Assembly (NCBI RefSeq): GCF_021390715.1
Contig: NZ_JAJGWT010000005.1
Span: 126,650-190,649 of the forward strand
Reading direction: 5' to 3'
DNA from: Tenacibaculum piscium
GTDB lineage: Bacteria; Bacteroidota; Bacteroidia; Flavobacteriales; Flavobacteriaceae
Length of the DNA stretch: 64,000 nt
Shown: positions 56,193-64,000 of the stretch, in pieces
How the letters are laid out: the number at the start of each line of letters is the position of its first letter
Numbering within the stretch: the stretch's first letter is position 1
Program-made: the position numbers and the translations under genes
Notes under the pieces: generated by a model
The model's input: only the letters and a program-made list of their open reading frames with translations
Database searches by the model: none
Told to the model about the DNA's origin: nothing

Positions 56193-57800
56193 TTATTTTG
56201 CTACATTTACGGCTCTAGTTTCACGGATTACGGTCACTTTTACTTGTCCTGGATACGTCATATCATTTTGTATTTTTTGTGAAATATTAAATGATAATTC
56301 AGCTGCTTTTGCATCGTTAACCTTTGCGCTTTCAACCATAACTCTTAATTCACGACCTGCTTGAATAGCGTATGCTTTTTGAACTCCTGTAAATCCAAAA
56401 GCAATGTCTTCTAAGTCTTTTAAACGTTGAATATATGAATCTAATACTTGACGACGAGCACCTGGTCTAGCTCCTGAAATAGCATCACAAACCTGTACAA
56501 TTGGCGATAATAAACTCTTCATTTCTATTTCATCGTGATGTGCTCCAATAGCATTACAAACATCTGGTTTTTCACCATATTTCTCTGCCCATTGCATTCC
56601 TAATAAAGCGTGTGGTAATTCACTTTCTGTTTCTGGAACTTTACCGATATCATGTAACAAACCAGCACGTTTGGCTGCCTTTGCATTTAAGCCCATTTCT
56701 GCGGCCATAATACCACAAAGATTTGCTACCTCGCGAGAGTGTTGCAATAGGTTTTGACCATAAGACGAACGATACTTCATACGTCCAACAATTTTTATTA
56801 ATTCAGGATGTAAACCATGAATTCCTAAATCGATAACGGTACGTTTACCAACTTCTATAATTTCTTGACTAATTTGTTTCTCTGTTTTTTTAACAACTTC
56901 TTCGATTCTTGCTGGATGGATTCGTCCATCGGTTACTAATTTATGCATTGATAAACGAGCAATTTCTCTACGAATAGGGTCAAAACAAGATAAAATAATT
57001 GCTTCAGGCGTATCATCAACAATAATTTCAACACCAGTTGCAGCTTCTAAAGCACGAATATTACGTCCTTCACGCCCAATAATTCGTCCTTTAACATCAT
57101 CTGATTCTAAATTAAAAACAGACACACAATTCTCTACAGCTTGCTCTACTCCTACTCTTTGAATGGTATTTAAAACAATTTTACGAGCTTCTTGTTGTGC
57201 TGTCATTTTAGATTCTTCAATGGCAGTTTGTACAAATGACATGGCATCAGCCTTTGCTTCATCTTTTAAAGATGCTACTAATTCTGTTTTCGCATCTTCT
57301 GCCGATAAGCCTGAAATTTGTTCTAGTATATCCACATGATGTTTATGTGCTTTTTCTACCTCAGCTTCTTTCTTTTCTAAAATTTCTATTTTATGTTCAA
57401 AATCGGCTTCTTTCTTTTCTAAAACTTGAATTTTAGCGTTAAAATCGCTGGCTTTATTTTCTACGGTTTTATTTAATTTCCTATTTTTATCTAATTCTGA
57501 TGAAATTAAACTTTCTTTATCTCTAGTTCTTTTTTCTACATCAGAGATTTTCTTTTCTCTAGATAAAATAACTTTTTCGTGTTCCGATTTTAATTCAATA
57601 AATTTTTCTTTCGCTTGTAATATTTTATCTTTTTTTATTGCATCTGCTTCAATTCTAGCTTCTTTTACAATATTTTTAACTTCTTTTTTTGTTTCTACTA
57701 TCAGTTTATTCGCTTTAGATTTCTCTAGTATTTTAGCGATAATAAAACCAATTGCTACTCCTATAATTCCTGCTAAAACAGGAAATAAACTTCCATCCAT
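56193..57800 (-). CDS. rny: Ribonuclease Y
   Basis: The 535-residue membrane-tethered endoribonuclease starts mRNA decay. It has an N-terminal transmembrane helix ([18 protein letters not shown]), a long coiled coil to about residue 200, a KH domain ([20 protein letters not shown]) and an HD domain ([13 protein letters not shown] ... AGLLHDIGK). Length and order are canonical. A probable 6S RNA lies upstream on the same strand. Confidence 0.96.
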   Translation of the reverse strand: MDGSLFPVLAGIIGVAIGFIIAKILEKSKANKLIVETKKEVKNIVKEARIEADAIKKDKILQAKEKFIELKSEHEKVILSREKKISDVEKRTRDKESLISSELDKNRKLNKTVENKASDFNAKIQVLEKKEADFEHKIEILEKKEAEVEKAHKHHVDILEQISGLSAEDAKTELVASLKDEAKADAMSFVQTAIEESKMTAQQEARKIVLNTIQRVGVEQAVENCVSVFNLESDDVKGRIIGREGRNIRALEAATGVEIIVDDTPEAIILSCFDPIRREIARLSMHKLVTDGRIHPARIEEVVKKTEKQISQEIIEVGKRTVIDLGIHGLHPELIKIVGRMKYRSSYGQNLLQHSREVANLCGIMAAEMGLNAKAAKRAGLLHDIGKVPETESELPHALLGMQWAEKYGEKPDVCNAIGAHHDEIEMKSLLSPIVQVCDAISGARPGARRQVLDSYIQRLKDLEDIAFGFTGVQKAYAIQAGRELRVMVESAKVNDAKAAELSFNISQKIQNDMTYPGQVKVTVIRETRAVNVAK

Positions 57801-57819
57801 AATTTTAATTTAATTGTAT

Positions 57820-57983
57820 AAAAAAACCTACATTAATAAGGTTTTATAAACTCCGTAAAAACAGGTTTAGGACTAACTGGCTTGTCAAGGATCCGATACT
57901 AAAAATCGGCATGCTTTAAAAACCAAGACTCATCCTTTCTAAATAAATAGTGTTGAGTTTAATAAACAATATACTAATGTAGG
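57820..57983 (-). ncRNA. ssrS: Probable 6S RNA
   Basis: Between zapA and rny, the minus strand holds a gene-free stretch of about 160 bases that folds into a long rod. CCTACATTA at the 5' end pairs with TAATGTAGG at the 3' end, AAACTC pairs with GAGTTT, AGGA with TCCT, and a terminal CCGAT / ATCGG hairpin caps it. A T-run follows the closing stem. 6S RNA is linked to zapA in many bacteria. The fold and location support the call; I could not run a covariance model. Confidence 0.62.
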
Positions 57984-58017
57984 CAGTAATATTAATTTTT
58001 TTATTTTTTAAAGAACG

Positions 58018-58305
58018 TTATAAATACTTATCTAACAAAGTAGTTAAGTCATTTATTTTATTGGTTACTTCAGTATTTTCTTTAGTATTTTTTAAGGATA
58101 CTATTTCTAATTTAGATGCGAATTGCAATGCACTCATTGCCAATACATCTTGTTTATCTGATACTGCATAATTTCGCTCAAACTCAACAAGTAAATCATT
58201 AATATTTTTTGCAGCGGTTCGCATTCCTTGTTCTTGATTGGTATTATCAACACTTAAAGGATACGTTCTTCCTGCAATTACTACATTAACTTTTATTTTT
58301 GTCAT
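58018..58305 (-). CDS. zapA: Cell division protein ZapA
   Basis: The 95-residue protein has IKVNVVIAGRTYPLSVDNTN, then EQGMRTAAKNINDLL, and a C-terminal coiled coil, the ZapA layout. ZapA tetramers bundle FtsZ filaments. The start is 13 bases after the preceding coiled-coil gene. Confidence 0.9.
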   Translation of the reverse strand: MTKIKVNVVIAGRTYPLSVDNTNQEQGMRTAAKNINDLLVEFERNYAVSDKQDVLAMSALQFASKLEIVSLKNTKENTEVTNKINDLTTLLDKYL

Positions 58306-58318
58306 GTTAAAGAACTTT

Positions 58319-58609
58319 TTATGAATTCAGAAGATTAATACAAGTATCAATCTCTCGAATTAAAGTATTTATTTTGAGTTTTGTTTCTCTGGTATTTTCT
58401 TTACTGCCTTGTATAGTTTTCGCAATTTTAAGCAATTTATATTGCTCTTGATTAATTTTCAATGCGGTTGTTTTCTCTTCTAACAAAAGGGTTAATTTTG
58501 CATTATTTTCATGCAAAATTTCATTTTCATCTTTTAAAAATTCATATTTATGTAGTAAGTTTTTCAACTTATCTTCAAGTAAATGAATTGCTTCTAAAGG
58601 GGTACTCAT
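58319..58609 (-). CDS. Small coiled-coil protein upstream of zapA
   Basis: The 96-residue protein is almost entirely a predicted coiled coil (LLEDKLKNLLHKYEFLKDEN onward, with heptad Leu/Ile). There is no signal peptide or enzyme motif. Its position 13 bases before zapA on the same strand suggests a cell-division partner, similar in kind to ZapB. I do not recognise a named family. Confidence 0.72.
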   Translation of the reverse strand: MSTPLEAIHLLEDKLKNLLHKYEFLKDENEILHENNAKLTLLLEEKTTALKINQEQYKLLKIAKTIQGSKENTRETKLKINTLIREIDTCINLLNS

Positions 58610-58757
58610 TTATTTTTTGAGAATAAAACTATATCTACAAAGTTATCATTATAGATTTTAAATAGCAACACTTTTTTGTTTTTTTAACAAACACCTGATT
58701 ATAAACCTTCTAAGTATTTGACTTATTTTTAGTATTTTTGTTTAAAACCTCGGTGAT

Positions 58758-60449
58758 TTGAAATTTTATTTTTCCATTATTTTATGTTTATTTTTTTATG
58801 TAGGAAATGCTCAAAAGCAGTATCCTACGGATTATTTTTCTGCTCCATTGAAGATTCCGATTATTTTATCGGGTACTTTTGGCGAACTTAGAAGCAATCA
58901 TTTTCATTCTGGGATTGATATCAAAACGCAGGGAAAACAAGGGATTCCTATTTATGCTCCTGCAAATGGCTATGTTTCTCGCTTAAAAGTTTCACAATAT
59001 GGTTTTGGAAAAGCGATTTATTTAAATCATCCAAACGGATACACGACCGTATATGCGCATCTTAAAAAATTTGAAACTGCTATTGAAAAATATATAAAAA
59101 GTATTCAATATCGAAAGAAAAATTATCAGACAGGAAATATCTTCACGAAAAAAGATCTTTTTCCTATCAAAAAAGGACAATTAATCGGGTATACGGGTGA
59201 TACGGGTGGTTCTGGAGGACCTCATTTACATTACGAAATTAGAGATACGGAAACAGAACATATTATCAATCCGTTATTATTTGGCATCAATCCAAGCGAT
59301 AACAAAGCGCCTACGATTCAAAAAATAATGGCGTATCCGTTAAATGGTCAATCTCGAATTAATAATTCAAGTTTAAAATCGATAATTGCCTTTAAAAAAA
59401 CAGCTCCGAATACCTATATTAGTGAACGAATTACCGCAAGTGGCGTTATTGGTTTTGGCGTTAGTGTTTTTGATAGATTAAATGATGCCATCAATAAAAA
59501 TGGAATTTACAGCCTAGAAATGACCGTTAATGGTACACGTATTTATTATCATGATGTAGAAACTTTTTCTTTTGCGGAAACAAAATATATTAATTTATTG
59601 ATTGATTATCCTCATTATAAAACCTATAAAAATAGGCTTCAAAAAACACATAAAGTATCGGCAAATCGGTTAAATTTATATGAAGATTTAGTAAATAATG
59701 GAAAAATAACTATTGAAAATGGTTCAAATTATCAGGTCGAAATTATAGCTAAAGATATTAAAAATAATACGGCAACCATTAAAATACCGATTAAAGGTGT
59801 TGCTAGTAATTTGGTTTTCAAACAAAAAGATACGACAAATTTTAAAATTATTGCCAAGGATTTTCAGAAATTTAATCTTAAAAATGTAACGGTTGCTTTT
59901 CCTAAAAACACGTTTTATAACGATTGTTTTATTGATTTTTCGGTGGATAATGGCGTGGCAAAAATCCACGATAAAACCATGCCGATAGACAAAAGATATA
60001 CACTTACTTTTGATACTTCTTTTTTAAGTGATCTTCAAAAACAACAAGTATATATTGCCAATGTTAGCAACCCAAAATACACAAGATACACCCGAACAAA
60101 AAAGAAATTAAATAAAGTATATACCTCTACAAAAACTTTAGGGAATTATCAATTATTATACGATACCAAAAAACCAATTATTAAATTGACGAATTTTAAA
60201 AACGGACAATGGGTATCGAAAAATAAAACTTTAAAAGTAAAAATTAAAGATTATCAATCGGGGATTAAAGAATATACCGCAACGATTGATGGAGCATGGA
60301 TTTTAATGGAATACAATCATAAAAGAGGAATACTTACTTATAATTTTAAGGATAATAAACTCGTTGGAAGTAAACATATTTTCAAAATTATTGTCGCCGA
60401 TAATGTTGGAAATACCCAAACGCTTTCGGCAGTTTTCTATAAGAAATAA
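58758..60449 (+). CDS. M23 family metallopeptidase (LytM domain), exported
   Basis: The 563-residue protein has a signal peptide (to NAQ, residue 19) and an N-terminal LytM domain with zinc residues H50 and D54 in NHFHSGIDI and H156/H158 in GPHLHYE. About 400 residues of beta-rich sequence follow, ending in Ig-like patterns (DYQSGIKEYTATIDG). It is probably a peptidoglycan endopeptidase or an inactive regulator bound to the envelope, and the metal residues look intact. The start is TTG at 58758, the only codon that keeps the signal peptide. It is divergent from the zapA group. Confidence 0.88.
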   Translation: MKFYFSIILCLFFYVGNAQKQYPTDYFSAPLKIPIILSGTFGELRSNHFHSGIDIKTQGKQGIPIYAPANGYVSRLKVSQYGFGKAIYLNHPNGYTTVYAHLKKFETAIEKYIKSIQYRKKNYQTGNIFTKKDLFPIKKGQLIGYTGDTGGSGGPHLHYEIRDTETEHIINPLLFGINPSDNKAPTIQKIMAYPLNGQSRINNSSLKSIIAFKKTAPNTYISERITASGVIGFGVSVFDRLNDAINKNGIYSLEMTVNGTRIYYHDVETFSFAETKYINLLIDYPHYKTYKNRLQKTHKVSANRLNLYEDLVNNGKITIENGSNYQVEIIAKDIKNNTATIKIPIKGVASNLVFKQKDTTNFKIIAKDFQKFNLKNVTVAFPKNTFYNDCFIDFSVDNGVAKIHDKTMPIDKRYTLTFDTSFLSDLQKQQVYIANVSNPKYTRYTRTKKKLNKVYTSTKTLGNYQLLYDTKKPIIKLTNFKNGQWVSKNKTLKVKIKDYQSGIKEYTATIDGAWILMEYNHKRGILTYNFKDNKLVGSKHIFKIIVADNVGNTQTLSAVFYKK

Positions 60450-60514
60450 AAAGTGATAAAAAATATTCAGAAATTCTCAGAAATCATGAAAAACTTAAAA
60501 AACTTTAAAAAACG

Positions 60515-63022
60515 TTGAAAAAACTACTCTTTTTACTGCTATTTCCTTTGTCTATTTTGTCTGTTTTCGCTCAAAAAACAGCGATTATAAAAGGAAGAAT
60601 TACCAATACATTCAAAATGCCGATTCAAGGCGTTTCGATTTCTTATTTATCAAAAGGAACAACCACCGATGTTGATGGAAATTATCAATTTACAATTCCG
60701 ATGCATAAAACCGTAAGCGTTACTTTTAGCCATGTTTCCTACAAAACAAGCACCAAAAAATTCACTTCTCGTGGACGTAAAATATTCAACTACGCTCCTA
60801 TTCTATCTTTTAAAACCGAAGAATTAGCGGAAATCAGTCTTAAAAATCATCGAAAAGAAGCACAAGGAATTACTAGAATTTCAACCCAAAAAGCAACAAA
60901 AATACTCGGTGCAAATCAAGGCGTTGAAAATATTTTGATGACTTTACCAGGCGTTAGCAACAACAATGAATTAAGTACACAGTATAATGTTCGTGGCGGA
61001 AATTTTGATGAAAATCTGGTGTATGTAAACGGAATTGAAGTCTATCGTCCTTTTTTAATTCGTTCTGGACAACAGGAAGGTTTGAGTTTTATCAATTCGC
61101 AAATGGTACAAAATATTGACTTTTCAGCAGGTGGATTTCAAGCAAAATATGGCGATAAATTAGCGTCAGTTTTGGATATTTCATACCGAAAACCAACCGA
61201 TTTTAAAGCGAAAATAGCCCTTAGTTTATTAGGCGGAAGTTTTACTTTAGAAGATACTTTTTTAAAAGATAAATTAAGTGCTATCGTAGGAATTAGATAC
61301 CGAGATAATAGTTTATTTGTCAATAGCAAACAAATTGATGTTGATTTTAAACCGACTTTTGCTGATGTTCAAAGTTTTTTATCCTATGATTTTTCTGATA
61401 AAATAACCTTTAATTTTTTAACTAATTTTTCATTAAATACATATCATTACAAACCTTTAACTCGAAAAACACGTTTCGGAACTCTTGATAATCCACAGGA
61501 ATTAATCGTGTATTATCAAGGACAAGAAAAAGATGAATTTAAAACACTTTTTGGTGCTTTTTCAACCGATTACAAAGTAAATGATGCGTTAAAAATAACA
61601 GGAACAATTTCAAGTTTCAATACGCAAGAAGAAGAATATTTTGATATTGCCGCCTTTTATCGCTTAAACGAAACGCCAATAAATTCGGATAACAACTCGA
61701 ATAATACTATAAAAAACACTGATTTTAACAATATAGATGCCGTTAGTTTTTCTCAAGGAATTGGCTCACAAATAAATCATGCTCGTAACGATTTAGATGC
61801 TTTAATCAGTAATATTCAGGTAAAAGCAACGCTTAAAGATGGAAAAAATCAATGGAAAACTGGGGTTAAATTTCAATCAGAAAATATAAAAGACCGCATT
61901 AATGAATGGGAAATGATTGACTCCTTAGGCTTTGCGATTCGTCCGCCACATCTTGCTGGAAATAACCAACCTTACCAGCCTTTTACAGCACCGATTGAAC
62001 CCTTTAACAACGTAAAAGCAACAAATAATATCGATATACAACGCATCACTAGTTTTTTGCAATTCAGTCGAAAAACAACTTTGAAAAAGCAACAAGTTTG
62101 GATGAATATCGGAATTAGAACGCATCATTGGAACATAAAAAATACATTAAAAAACAATATAGCATCTTCTAAAAATCAATTAATTATAAGCCCAAGAATA
62201 CAATTTGCCATCAAACCAAATTGGGATAAAGATATGCTTTTTCGAATCGCTGGAGGATACTATTCACAACCGCCATCGTACAAAGAATTACGAGATTATA
62301 ACGGAGAAATTCATCCGAAAGTAAAAGCTCAAAAATCAATACATATCGTGGCTGGAAATGAATATAGCTTCAAAATTTGGGAACGTCCGTTCAAATTAAC
62401 ATCAGAATTATATTATAAAAATTTAACCGATGTCAATGCCTATTCCGTGGATAATGTTCGAATTCGATATCGAGCCGACAACAACACAAACGCCTACGCA
62501 TACGGATTAGATATACGTTTAAATGGTGAATTTGTCCCTGGAAATGATAGTTGGATAAGTTTTGGATATTTGAAAACTCAAGAAAACACCAACAATCAAG
62601 GATATATTGCCAGACCAACCGACCAACGCTTAAAATTTGGTGTGTTATTTCAAGATTATGTACCCAATATTCCCGATTTAAAAGCATACTTAAATATGGT
62701 CTATAATACGGGCGTTCCTGGTGGTTCACCTTCCTATACCGATGTGTATCAATATCAAAACCGATTGAACGATTATAAACGTGCCGATGTTGGTATCTCT
62801 TACGTTTTTACCGATATGTCAAAAAAAATAACGAAAAATAAAACAGGATTATTAACAAACTTTAAAGAATTAACCGCTGGTTTAGAACTCTTTAACCTAT
62901 TTGATATCCGAAATTCAATAACCAATACTTGGGTGCGTGACGCGTACAGCAAACAACAATACGGAATCCCTAACTATATGACCGGAAGAGTTTTAAATAT
63001 TAAAATTAATATGGAATTTTAA
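60515..63022 (+). CDS. TonB-dependent receptor with carboxypeptidase-like N-terminal domain
   Basis: The 835-residue outer-membrane protein has a signal peptide ending SVFAQ and a CarboxypepD_reg-like domain at about 23-105 (IIKGRITNTFKMPIQGVSIS). A plug domain (GVENILMTLPGVSNNNELST, YNVRGGNFDENLVYVNGIEV) and a beta barrel to the C-terminal MEF follow. The substrate is unknown; no SusD partner follows, so it is not a typical polysaccharide utilisation pair. The start is TTG at 60515; an ATG at 60486 is followed by a stop in frame. It lies 65 bases after the M23 gene, possibly in one transcript. Confidence 0.9.
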   Translation: MKKLLFLLLFPLSILSVFAQKTAIIKGRITNTFKMPIQGVSISYLSKGTTTDVDGNYQFTIPMHKTVSVTFSHVSYKTSTKKFTSRGRKIFNYAPILSFKTEELAEISLKNHRKEAQGITRISTQKATKILGANQGVENILMTLPGVSNNNELSTQYNVRGGNFDENLVYVNGIEVYRPFLIRSGQQEGLSFINSQMVQNIDFSAGGFQAKYGDKLASVLDISYRKPTDFKAKIALSLLGGSFTLEDTFLKDKLSAIVGIRYRDNSLFVNSKQIDVDFKPTFADVQSFLSYDFSDKITFNFLTNFSLNTYHYKPLTRKTRFGTLDNPQELIVYYQGQEKDEFKTLFGAFSTDYKVNDALKITGTISSFNTQEEEYFDIAAFYRLNETPINSDNNSNNTIKNTDFNNIDAVSFSQGIGSQINHARNDLDALISNIQVKATLKDGKNQWKTGVKFQSENIKDRINEWEMIDSLGFAIRPPHLAGNNQPYQPFTAPIEPFNNVKATNNIDIQRITSFLQFSRKTTLKKQQVWMNIGIRTHHWNIKNTLKNNIASSKNQLIISPRIQFAIKPNWDKDMLFRIAGGYYSQPPSYKELRDYNGEIHPKVKAQKSIHIVAGNEYSFKIWERPFKLTSELYYKNLTDVNAYSVDNVRIRYRADNNTNAYAYGLDIRLNGEFVPGNDSWISFGYLKTQENTNNQGYIARPTDQRLKFGVLFQDYVPNIPDLKAYLNMVYNTGVPGGSPSYTDVYQYQNRLNDYKRADVGISYVFTDMSKKITKNKTGLLTNFKELTAGLELFNLFDIRNSITNTWVRDAYSKQQYGIPNYMTGRVLNIKINMEF

Positions 63023-63068
63023 AAAAAGAAACAAAACTCAATAGAAATAACCTAAACTTAATAAACAG

Positions 63069-63157
63069 GCTTAGCCCCGATTGAAGCAATTGTTTGAGCT
63101 CCTTTTTTTGATTTTTCTTCAAAAAAAGAGCGAGTGCGGAAAGCGGGAAATAGCTCC
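63069..63157. repeat. Flavobacterial intergenic repeat, copy 2 (next to the recombinase gene)
   Basis: Inverted copy of 20965-21054: GCTTAGCCCCGATTGAAGCA, GAGCTCCTTTTTTTGATTTT and GAAAGCGGGAAATAGCTCC are shared. The core folds as CTTTTTTTGA / TTCAAAAAAAG. It ends 48 bases before the tyrosine recombinase start. Confidence 0.85.
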
Positions 63158-63205
63158 AAAAAAAAATCATATCTTTTTTGTATATTTTCGTATATTTGAA
63201 AAGCT

Positions 63206-64000
63206 ATGAAAAATCAATCAACAGAAAAAATTACTGTTCGTGTTCAAAAAAAATTACACAAAAAAGAAGTACTCCTAATACTCCTATTTCCATATAATGA
63301 CAACATAATTGAGAAAATTAGAAACCTCAAAAAACTTAGCTGGAGCAAAACTCTAAAAGCATGGGTTTGTCCTTTTTCTAAAGATATTTTGACACTTGTA
63401 AAACAAACATTAACCGAAATAGCAATCGTTAAAATAGATACTTCAATTTCTGAAAAAATACAACAACGAGGCGTTAAAACACCTCGAAAACTTACCGAAG
63501 AGAATAAACAAATTATCAGAAATTATGTGAAATACTTACGTGGAAAAAGATATAGCCAAAGTACCGTAATGACATACTTTACTTTTATTGCTGATTTTAT
63601 TAACTTTAGCCAACCAATACCCATTGATAATCTTACCAATAGAAATGTTGAACTATTTATTGAAACCATCTTTGTTCAAAGAAATTATAGTATAAGCTCA
63701 CAACGTCAGTTTATTAGCGCTCTAAAATTATTTGTAGCCTTTTATCCTGATTGTAATATTAATTCTCTCGTATTAGAAAGACCTAAACGTTCCAAAAAAT
63801 TGCCAGCAGTACTATCTCAAGAAGAAGTGATTACTTTGTTGAGAGTTACCAAAAACTTAAAACATCGTGCTATTTTAACATTACTATACTCCGCTGGATT
63901 ACGTATTAGTGAATTAATTAACCTGAAATTAGCACATATTGATATCTCTAGAAGACAATTATTTATACAAAATGGAAAAGGTAGAAAAGATAGATACGTT
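63206..64000 (+). CDS. Tyrosine recombinase / integrase, N-terminal part (runs off the window)
   Basis: The frame is open from ATG 63206 to the window end (265 codons). Residues 1-85 contain LRNLKK-like WSKTLKAWVCPF, an N-terminal extension seen in Bacteroidota integrases. A SAM-like core-binding domain follows (RKLTEENKQIIRNYVKYLRG, QSTVMTYFTFIADF). The start of the catalytic domain has box I arginine R233 in YSAGLRISELINLKLAHIDI and NGKGRKDRYV. The later HxxR and Tyr lie outside. It is XerC/D- or integron-integrase-like. TATATTTG at 63191, a -7 box, is only 7 bases before the ATG. Confidence 0.9.
   Translation, partial: MKNQSTEKITVRVQKKLHKKEVLLILLFPYNDNIIEKIRNLKKLSWSKTLKAWVCPFSKDILTLVKQTLTEIAIVKIDTSISEKIQQRGVKTPRKLTEENKQIIRNYVKYLRGKRYSQSTVMTYFTFIADFINFSQPIPIDNLTNRNVELFIETIFVQRNYSISSQRQFISALKLFVAFYPDCNINSLVLERPKRSKKLPAVLSQEEVITLLRVTKNLKHRAILTLLYSAGLRISELINLKLAHIDISRRQLFIQNGKGRKDRYV

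Overview
The window looks like chromosome from a marine member of the Flavobacteriaceae (Bacteroidota), perhaps near Tenacibaculum or Polaribacter; the genus cannot be fixed from sequence alone. The evidence is very AT-rich DNA, promoter boxes of the Bacteroidota TAnnTTTG type, a type IX secretion C-terminal domain, a MetX-aspartokinase-homoserine dehydrogenase fusion, a HemC-HemD fusion, a monomeric NADP isocitrate dehydrogenase, and intergenic repeats of a kind common in this family. No rRNA or tRNA genes, CRISPR array or prophage were seen.

Layout. 1-5075 (minus strand) is a methionine/threonine operon: metY, the trifunctional metX-thrA fusion and the start of a second trans-sulfuration enzyme, all behind a SAM-I riboswitch. 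5171-10312 is an accessory stretch: a dispersed repeat, a broken phospholipase-D-like/leucine-rich-repeat gene, and a four-gene redox cassette (thioredoxin, ApbE flavin transferase, a tiny Cys-rich lipoprotein, a DUF3570 outer-membrane-type protein). The cassette lies between a truncated copy and the intact copy of the start of a proline iminopeptidase gene. 11331-14936 is a TolC / HlyD / ABC-2 permease export operon with no ATPase gene beside it. 15049-23498 is mostly housekeeping: cysS-yidD-lgt, csaA, a membrane PLD-like protein, a DUF885 peptidase-like lipoprotein, a TIGR01777 protein and a 2-oxoacid dehydrogenase E2.

23712-36875 holds an almost complete heme pathway. hemA, hemCD, hemB, hemL, hemE and hemF are on the minus strand, with a TlpA-like thioredoxin and an EI24 membrane protein among them. 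An AraC regulator, an RNA methylase, hemH and hemJ are on the plus strand. A homologue of the Leptospira surface protein LipL32 sits between hemH and hemJ. 37457-46635 is housekeeping (recR, pepD, acpH, rluA-type, trmD, rplS, icd, murQ), with two inverted copies of the dispersed repeat around icd-murQ.

47151-55594 is the most distinctive region: six consecutive genes for secreted, modular, tail-fibre-like proteins. Four share a VDNKGTI segment near the mature N-terminus, and the last gene carries a type IX secretion type B domain. 55788-64000 has a DUF805 protein, rny, a probable 6S RNA, zapA, a coiled-coil protein, an M23 peptidase, a TonB-dependent receptor, and the start of a tyrosine recombinase behind a second copy of another flavobacterial repeat.
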